A stretch of DNA of 43,081 nucleotides from a virus, in IMG/VR virus record IMGVR_UViG_3300036822_000079, positions 1 through 43,081 of that record. One strand, written 5' to 3'. Position 1 is the first letter of the stretch. Each line of letters starts with the position of its first letter. The notes beneath the pieces are model-generated. The model saw nothing but the letters and a program-made list of their open reading frames with translations. It was not told where the DNA came from and searched no databases. Below are positions 38,003 through 43,081 of this stretch, one piece after another. Position numbers and translations under genes: made by a program.

Positions 38003-39046
38003 TCACCAGGACACGCCGGTCATGTAGGCGACGTGCGGCGCGCGCATTGCCCAATCGCCGCGCAATATCATTCGCAGCGCCAGCGTATCGGTCTGGAACA
38101 GGCTTTTGACTGGCGTCGATCCTCCGGAAATATCGCCGGGCGTGGTGTCTTCCATGTGCAGGGTGCCGACGTCGGCGACGTCGAAGGTCTCGACCCCGAG
38201 CATGATGGCGAGCGAGGCTGGCTCGAGCGCAAGTACGGTGCCCCCGGCTAACGGCACGCTGCCCCAAGCGTCGAGCTGGGTGCCGCTGAAAAACCGAATG
38301 GTCATCGCCTGCGCCGGATTGGCGACAAATACCGCATTTGCGCCGCCGTTGCGGCTGGCAAGATCGCCGATCAAGGCGCCGAGATCGGCGCCGCAATCGT
38401 CATAGGCGGCGCCCGTCGACGGCGTCAGCCCGGTCACACCGTGCAGAATGCCGGGCGAGCGCGCGGCCGTGCCCGCGGCGGTGGAGAAGATCGCCGCATC
38501 GAGCGCCGGTCCGGCGGCTTCTGTGATCAGCGCCTTGATCACGTCCTCAATGTTGGAACTATCGCTCATCTCGCGGGTGAAGGTGGCGATTACCGCCAGC
38601 TTGTGCGCGGTCAAGGTCGAGCCGGGCAGCTGGAATTGCCGCACCGGAATCGGCGCGCCTTCCGCCACCCACTGACCGGCGTCGGCTATGGTGCTCGAAC
38701 GCCCCGGCACAACGATACTGGCAAAGCGACCGAGATCGATGCGCAGCGCTCCGGCGTCCATCACATGCCGCGCCGCGCTCATGCTGACGACGTCCTCAAT
38801 CGCCTGCGACACAGCTTTGCGCGCTAGCTCCGCCGCCCAGCCGGGCACGGTGGTTTTGGCGGGCGCCGACGCGGCGCGTAGCAGCAACGGTGCGATGTGA
38901 TCGTCGGGGTGCCGCTCGCGCAGCAAGTCCTCGGCAAGCTCGCCGAGGATCGAGCCGCGTACCTTGGCAGCAAAGGCGCGCCAGAAATGCTCGCCGGGAT
39001 GCGGCAGCGCCATGGCAGGACGACGGTCGTCGAGTTGTTTGTTCAT
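38003..39046 (-). CDS. Major capsid protein, HK97 fold (second copy)
   Basis: The start is placed at ATG 39046 (MNKQLDDRRPAMALPHPGEH), two bases after the connector gene; 347 residues. The N-terminal 80 residues are a helical delta-like region. The capsid core has GRFASIVVPGRSSTIADAGQ, WVAEGAPIPVRQFQLPGSTL and TAHKLAVIATFTREMSDSSN, then AVFVANPAQAMTIRFF, the E-loop/A-domain pattern of phage_capsid family proteins. The C-terminus ...TDTLALRMILRGDWAMRAPH... matches the C-terminus of the upstream paralogue at 42968. Confidence 0.85.
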   Translation of the reverse strand: MNKQLDDRRPAMALPHPGEHFWRAFAAKVRGSILGELAEDLLRERHPDDHIAPLLLRAASAPAKTTVPGWAAELARKAVSQAIEDVVSMSAARHVMDAGALRIDLGRFASIVVPGRSSTIADAGQWVAEGAPIPVRQFQLPGSTLTAHKLAVIATFTREMSDSSNIEDVIKALITEAAGPALDAAIFSTAAGTAARSPGILHGVTGLTPSTGAAYDDCGADLGALIGDLASRNGGANAVFVANPAQAMTIRFFSGTQLDAWGSVPLAGGTVLALEPASLAIMLGVETFDVADVGTLHMEDTTPGDISGGSTPVKSLFQTDTLALRMILRGDWAMRAPHVAYMTGVSW

Positions 39047-39048
39047 CG

Positions 39049-39705
39049 CTACACCCAAAATCGTGTGTATCTGGCGTCGAGAACGCTTTGCACGGCTTGC
39101 CAAGTCTCTGGCGAGCCGAGCGCAACGCCCAACTTGGTGGGATCGTAATAAGCGATGCGCGCTTCCTTGTGCCCGAGCTGGCGCACGCCAAACAGTGCCG
39201 GGTTGCGAATCCAGGCCATGTAGGATTCGCGGATCACGCCCGCGACCGCGAACTTGAGCGGGCCCGGCGCTTCATCTGGCAGCACGTAGCCGCCGGAATA
39301 AATCACATCGACCGTACCATACCAGTAACCACTGGCCGGGTAGCTGTAGAGCATCCCCGTCTCTTCCTCGAGCAGCCAGCGCGTCGGGTTGTCAGGTAGC
39401 AAATCGTAATCATCATCGTCGCGATTGATGCTCTCGATGTCTGCGAACTTCACCGGCCAGCGCGACAGATAGAGACGGCTGCTATTGCCGTCCTCGAGCT
39501 GATAGAACTGCTCGCGCACCTTCTCGTAGCTGAACACCCGATTGCACATTTTGGCGACGGTTTCGCTGACGACGGTAATCAACTCCGTCAGCAAGATGTC
39601 CTTGCTGGTGTCCGTTGGCGGGATCAGCAACATGGCCTTCATCCCCTCGAGCGTGACGAGGTCGTAGGTATCAGCCTTCACCAGGACATTGAGGATCTGT
39701 TGCAT
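39049..39705 (-). CDS. Head-tail connector (HK97 gp6-like adaptor)
   Basis: This 218-residue protein has TYDLVTLEGMKAMLLIPPTD, then SKDILLTELITVVSETVAKM, the pattern of gp6-type adaptor proteins. It continues with YLSRWPVKFADIESINRDDD and a YWYGTVDVIYSGGYVLPDE, the conserved 'v.YtaGY..P..' strand. The C-terminal helices hold AVAGVIRESYMAWIRNPALF. It forms a 12-13-mer ring below the portal. Placed between the collagen-like gene and the second capsid gene. Confidence 0.8.
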   Translation of the reverse strand: MQQILNVLVKADTYDLVTLEGMKAMLLIPPTDTSKDILLTELITVVSETVAKMCNRVFSYEKVREQFYQLEDGNSSRLYLSRWPVKFADIESINRDDDDYDLLPDNPTRWLLEEETGMLYSYPASGYWYGTVDVIYSGGYVLPDEAPGPLKFAVAGVIRESYMAWIRNPALFGVRQLGHKEARIAYYDPTKLGVALGSPETWQAVQSVLDARYTRFWV

Positions 39706-39708
39706 GAT

Positions 39709-41166
39709 TCAGTGCTCGCGATTGGCACGCTCGGCGTCGTACTGCTCGAACAGCGGCACCAAATTGATCGACGGACCCAGGGTGCCGTCGCTCAGCACGG
39801 TCTTCAGGATGAAGCCGTCGAGCTTGCATCCGATCCAGTGCGGGGCCGTCTTGCCGGGTTCGCCCTTGTCACCACGCGGTCCTGGCACGCCCTTTTCGCC
39901 CTTCTTGCCGACCGGCCCGCTTTGCCAGTTCGGTCCAGGAATCGGCCCCGGGTTATCGATCCGGGCGACGAACCAGGAATGATCCAGGGTAACGACGTCG
40001 AGCGCCTTGTAGACCTCGCCCGGCGTATGCGTGCCACGCACGCGGAACGACAGCCCCGGCTGGCCTGCGGCGGCGATCATCGCCCAGTCGTCGGACGTCC
40101 CAGGGCGCTTGGCGGTGTCGGTGACGGCTTGCCAGCACGAACCTTCGTGCGTGACGATCTCGCCCTCGTAAAAGATCTTGTCCGACCACGGCACGGCGCG
40201 GGCGATGACGCCGCGCGGGCCCGGCTCACCGCGTTGCCCGGTGTCGCCTTTTTCGCCCTTCAGTCCGCTCGGTCCGGCCGGGCCCAGAGCGCCATTGCGG
40301 CCGGGTTCGCCCGGGTCGCCCTTCGCTCCCGCGGGCCCGGCCGGTCCGGCCGCCCCCACCATCCCGTCAATGCCATTGCGGCCGTGCTCCCCTATTTCGC
40401 CGCGCAATCCTTGCTCGCCGCGGTCCCCGCGTTGCCCAGGCGATCCGGCGGGCCCTTGCGGGCCGACCTCGCCGCGCTCGCCGTTACGGCCCGGCTCCCC
40501 TGGGTCGCCCTTGGCGCCGGGTAAGCCTTGCTGACCTTGTGCCCCTGGCGCGCCATCAAGGCCGCGTTCACCGCGTTCCCCGTTGCGGCCGGGCTCCCCA
40601 AGTTCCCCGCGCTCGCCGCGAGGCCCTGGCCCACCCTGCTCGCCACGCGGGCCGGTGATGCCGATCGGTCCCGGCTCGCCGTTACGACCCGGCTCACCGG
40701 ACAGCCCTACTGGTCCAAGCAATCCAGGCGGTCCGATGGCCCCGATCGGCCCTTGCTCGCCGCGTTCACCGGTCAGGCCGCGCTCACCGTTCCGTCCGGG
40801 TTCGCCGGGCAAGCCCTGCGGCCCGATCGGCCCGATCTCGCCGCGGTCGCCGCGGTCGCCGGGCAATCCGCGCTGGCCGTCGGCGCCATTGCGGCCGGGC
40901 TCGCCGTCCTTGACGTCGTGAAGTCGCGTGCTGACTTCCGCGGCGAACTGATGTTGTAGTTGGATCAGCTCAGCGCGCAGATTGGCGATGGTCTCGCGGC
41001 TTTGCGCCCGCTGCACCTCCATCTCGCGCACCCAGTCGCGGCGCAGCTCGGCGATGACATGCGCGCCGGTTTCAAACAACATCTCCTGAAATGCGTCGCT
41101 GATGCTCGCGTTCGATCTGTTTGGATCGGTTGAGCATGCTTCGAACGTAGGCGTCTCGTTGTCCAT
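39709..41166 (-). CDS. Collagen-like virion protein with carbohydrate-binding-like C-terminus
   Basis: The start is ATG 41166 behind AGGAGCTTGTTTG, inside the end of the portal gene (95-base overlap); 485 residues. Residues 1-85 are helical (LRRDWVREMEVQRAQSRETI, coiled coil). Residues about 87-319 are near-perfect Gly-X-Y triplets (about 77). After them come two small modules (FYEGEIVTHEGSCWQAVTDT and VYKALDVVTLDHSWFVARID) resembling CBM5/12-type chitin-binding repeats, a further short collagen run and a C-terminal LSDGTLGPSINLVPLFEQYD. A trimeric head fibre is likely. Confidence 0.8.
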   Translation of the reverse strand: MDNETPTFEACSTDPNRSNASISDAFQEMLFETGAHVIAELRRDWVREMEVQRAQSRETIANLRAELIQLQHQFAAEVSTRLHDVKDGEPGRNGADGQRGLPGDRGDRGEIGPIGPQGLPGEPGRNGERGLTGERGEQGPIGAIGPPGLLGPVGLSGEPGRNGEPGPIGITGPRGEQGGPGPRGERGELGEPGRNGERGERGLDGAPGAQGQQGLPGAKGDPGEPGRNGERGEVGPQGPAGSPGQRGDRGEQGLRGEIGEHGRNGIDGMVGAAGPAGPAGAKGDPGEPGRNGALGPAGPSGLKGEKGDTGQRGEPGPRGVIARAVPWSDKIFYEGEIVTHEGSCWQAVTDTAKRPGTSDDWAMIAAAGQPGLSFRVRGTHTPGEVYKALDVVTLDHSWFVARIDNPGPIPGPNWQSGPVGKKGEKGVPGPRGDKGEPGKTAPHWIGCKLDGFILKTVLSDGTLGPSINLVPLFEQYDAERANREH

Positions 41167-42502
41167 CAAACAAGCTCCTGCTTGGCGGCGGCGGCCGTGG
41201 GGCTGTCGGCGCGGGCGGAGCGGCGGGAGCTGCAGGCGTTTTACCCACTTGCGACAATGGGACCACTTGTTGTTGAACCCTCGGCTCGTCTCCAAACGGT
41301 GTGTTAGGAAGATCCTCAGAATTTCTGGCTTCGTTCGGCGACATGACACCGCCGATGACGGCCTTCGTCAGACCTTCGATGCGGTTCACAAAAGCTGACC
41401 GCAGAAGTGCTTTGGTATCAAACTCCACGTACTCGTCCGGGACCCCCTTCAGCTCGAAGGTGAGGCCGAACGCTTCCTCGACGTGGTTCAAGCAAAAGCC
41501 GAGCCCGGAGGCAATCCAGCTTTGCATCAGCGCTTCGGTCTCGCGCGGACCTTGGGCAATGCCAAGGATCGCGGGCGGCACCCGGAACGCCATGGCGATA
41601 TCGGCGTCGGTCAGCTTCAACACTTCGGCCATCTGCGCATCGCGGAAGGCGACGTTCGGCAGCGCCAGCGGTTTTAGCCCGTTGGTGAGAATCGGCGTGC
41701 CGCCGACGTTGCTGCCGGATGTCTGCTCAGTCCAGCGATCGCGCAGCGCCGACACCTGATCCTTGTCGAGCTGCAGATCGGTCGCCAGCACAGTGCCGGG
41801 CTTGGCTTGGTTTTGGTAGAACGTTGCCTGCTGAGCGCGGATCGACATGCCGGTGGCGACGTCGAGATAGGCGCTGGTGAGCGGGCTTTCGCCGCGTAGC
41901 GGATCGCGCAGCTGATCGCAGTGCAGCTTGATATGCAGCACGTCGCGCATCGGCACCCGCGACAGTAGCGAGCCGAACCGGTTTAGAATGATGGCATTCC
42001 CGCCGAGTTGGTAATGCACCTCGCCCTCGCCGTCGATCATGGCGCGCGAGTAGCGGTTATCCATCAGGTGCAGTTCCTGGATCTCAAAGCGGGCGTTGCG
42101 CGGACACCACAGATAGGCGTTGCCCTCGAGGTAGAGCTGGCGCACCGCATTCAGCATCAAATCGGAAATGGATTGATAATCGTTCGGCTTGCGTAGAATG
42201 CGTGAGAGCGCCGAGGTGGTGACGCGCTCGCGCCCGCCGTTCGGCAAACTGCGCCAATGGTCGCCTGGGCACATCGCCAGTGTCTGGCTATAGGCACCGA
42301 CACACGCCTCGATGATGGCGAGCTTGCTGCCCGCCAGGATCGGGTCGTAACCGAGTTGCCACCAATTGATCGAATTGCCGATTTGGGCAGGCAACCAGCC
42401 GTTCGTGATCGGCAGATTCCACGGGCCGGGGCGATATTCGCCCTCGGCCGCTTTCGCGACCGGGGTCCTCCAGTTCCGTGAGAATCTGCCGAGCAGGTTC
42501 AT
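41072..42502 (-). CDS. Portal protein (HK97 family)
   Basis: This 476-residue protein matches phage_portal: ILRKPNDYQSISDLMLNAVR, LYLEGNAYLWCPRNARFEIQ and LHIKLHCDQLRDPLRGESPL, then NQAKPGTVLATDLQLDKDQV, and LKLTDADIAMAFRVPPAILG. The stem/clip and crown order is conserved. The C-terminal tail is Pro/Ala rich (APAAPPAPTAPRPPPP) and ends with a basic helix. It forms the dodecameric DNA channel at the capsid vertex. Confidence 0.9.
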   Translation of the reverse strand: MNLLGRFSRNWRTPVAKAAEGEYRPGPWNLPITNGWLPAQIGNSINWWQLGYDPILAGSKLAIIEACVGAYSQTLAMCPGDHWRSLPNGGRERVTTSALSRILRKPNDYQSISDLMLNAVRQLYLEGNAYLWCPRNARFEIQELHLMDNRYSRAMIDGEGEVHYQLGGNAIILNRFGSLLSRVPMRDVLHIKLHCDQLRDPLRGESPLTSAYLDVATGMSIRAQQATFYQNQAKPGTVLATDLQLDKDQVSALRDRWTEQTSGSNVGGTPILTNGLKPLALPNVAFRDAQMAEVLKLTDADIAMAFRVPPAILGIAQGPRETEALMQSWIASGLGFCLNHVEEAFGLTFELKGVPDEYVEFDTKALLRSAFVNRIEGLTKAVIGGVMSPNEARNSEDLPNTPFGDEPRVQQQVVPLSQVGKTPAAPAAPPAPTAPRPPPPSRSLFDGQRDAYVRSMLNRSKQIEREHQRRISGDVV

Positions 42503-42511
42503 TATCGTCGC

Positions 42512-42859
42512 TTACTTGTTCTCAGGTGGCCGCGGCGACGTATGCTGGGAATGCGGCTGCGGTTGCGGCGATCGTTGCTGCGAGCCGCTGGGCTGATGTT
42601 GCTGCGGTTCCGAACGCCGGGTCTTGTAATCACCGCCGCGTTCACCCTCGAGCTGGCGCTGGGTGAAGCCGACGTTGTGATCTTCCTCGGAGCCATCCTT
42701 GGCCAGCTCGACATGCTGCCCGAGATTGAGCAAGTCGGCCTCTTCCTGGGTCGGCGTCGGCGTGCCGCGATGTGCCGCGCGCTGTTCTTCCTGTTCCCTG
42801 GCACGCTGTTCGCGTTCCTGCATGAGGCGCTGTTTCTGATCCTGTTGCTGGTCTGCCAT
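42512..42859 (-). CDS. Gln/Glu-rich protein between capsid and portal, 115 aa
   Basis: The start is ATG 42859 behind AAGGAGAACGATC. The N-terminal half is a charged Gln/Glu/Arg helix (MADQQQDQKQRLMQEREQRA), then a short motif (EEADLLNLGQHVELAKDGSE, VGFTQRQLEGE), and the C-terminal 35 residues are Gln/Pro/Ser/His rich. It may be a disordered decoration or scaffold-like protein. It has a weak FTQRxL similarity with the protein at 35295-35702. Function unknown. Confidence 0.6.
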   Translation of the reverse strand: MADQQQDQKQRLMQEREQRAREQEEQRAAHRGTPTPTQEEADLLNLGQHVELAKDGSEEDHNVGFTQRQLEGERGGDYKTRRSEPQQHQPSGSQQRSPQPQPHSQHTSPRPPENK

Positions 42860-42897
42860 GATCGTTCTCCTTGTTTCGATTTTGTTTGGTCCTGCGC

Positions 42898-42919
42898 CGG
42901 GGCGTTTACAGTCGCCCCG
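42898..42919 (-). terminator. Hairpin between first capsid gene and next gene
   Basis: CGGGGCG (42898-42904) and CGCCCCG (42913-42919) form a 7-bp stem with an eight-base loop about 50 bases downstream of the first capsid stop. There is no U tract on the minus strand, so it may limit rather than stop transcription, as is common after highly expressed capsid genes. Confidence 0.45.
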
Positions 42920-42967
42920 AAGCACGTTCATTCGTGCTGGCACAGTTCCAATGAGTTTAGCAGAACA

Positions 42968-43081
42968 TTACTTCCAAGTGACGCCGCTCATCCAGGCGAC
43001 CACCGGGCGCCGCATGATCCAATTGAGGCGCATGATCATGCGGAGGGCGAGGCTGTCGGTCTGCCACATCGATTTGACCGG
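42968..43081 (-). CDS. C-terminal end of a first major-capsid-like protein (cut by window edge)
   Basis: On the minus strand the last 114 bases encode 37 residues and a TAA at 42970-42968. The peptide PVKSMWQTDSLALRMIMRLN, WIMRRPVVAWMSGVTWK aligns without gaps to the end of the capsid protein at 38003-39046 (PVKSLFQTDTLALRMILRGD, WAMRAPHVAYMTGVSW), with about half of the residues identical. HK97-type capsid proteins, including protease-capsid fusions, often end this way. The rest lies beyond the window, so whether it is a full capsid gene is unknown. Confidence 0.75.
   Translation of the reverse strand, partial: PVKSMWQTDSLALRMIMRLNWIMRRPVVAWMSGVTWK

Noticed and set aside
40250-40920. Regular short repeats that could suggest a CRISPR array
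   Set aside because: The periodicity is nine bases (Gly-X-Y codons), there are no spacers of constant length, and the repeats are within a coding frame.
40178-40959. Long plus-strand open frames rich in Pro, Gly and Ser opposite the collagen-like gene
   Set aside because: They are the mirror of the Gly-X-Y triplets on the minus strand: the GC-rich repeat removes stop codons in several frames. There is no ribosome binding site and the minus-strand protein has clear domains.
1-43081. tRNA genes, insertion sequences, integrase or attachment sites
   Set aside because: I saw no cloverleaf-like sequence with a CCA-type end, no transposase or integrase motif and no matching terminal repeats in the window; a dedicated tRNA and repeat search would be needed to exclude small or degenerate examples.

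Overview
The window is one side of a high-GC tailed-phage genome (or a prophage or viral contig) with a contractile tail. Tail sheath, tail tube, a Mu-type baseplate set (homologues of Mu N, P, 45, 46, 47 and 48) and an HK97-type portal and capsid are all recognisable. Small-gene families such as the Pro-rich 'SHPIAPGG' repeat protein, and a TPR-glycosyltransferase of the kind common in Rhizobiales, suggest an alphaproteobacterial host; this is inference only. No terminase, integrase, repressor, replication gene, tRNA or insertion sequence is visible. The terminase probably lies beyond the right edge.

Layout. (1) Positions 1-3054, plus strand: a run of small accessory genes, several with signal peptides or membrane segments (an SH3-like secreted protein, a Cys-containing secreted protein, Pro-rich proteins). 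One promoter overlaps a perfect palindrome at 1033-1060. (2) Positions 3173-9651, minus strand: a tightly overlapped operon of small unknown genes that ends at a strong terminator (3056-3087). It contains a tandem duplication of a three-gene cassette (7.9-9.3 kb). (3) Positions 9778-43081, minus strand: the late operon, read right to left. The order is end of a first capsid protein, unknown, portal, collagen-like virion protein, head-tail connector, second capsid protein, head-tail joining genes, TPR-glycosyltransferase, SAM methyltransferase, sheath, tube, tail-assembly chaperone with a -1 frameshift, two tandem tape-measure-like proteins, split DNA-circulation protein N, baseplate P/45/46/47/48, fibres, amidase endolysin and a two-TM holin candidate. 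It ends at a terminator at 9714-9751. A GIY-YIG homing endonuclease gene sits in the opposite orientation between the methyltransferase and sheath genes.

How the genes work together. The head, tail and baseplate genes form a complete Mu-like contractile tail attached to an HK97-type head. The endolysin and holin candidate close the late operon. Unusual points are two capsid genes flanking portal and connector, two homologous tape-measure-like proteins that each carry a peptidoglycan-hydrolase-like domain, an extra inserted domain in the sheath, several collagen-like virion proteins, and a co-expressed glycosyltransferase/methyltransferase pair that might decorate the virion. Functions are read from sequence motifs; no database search was possible.
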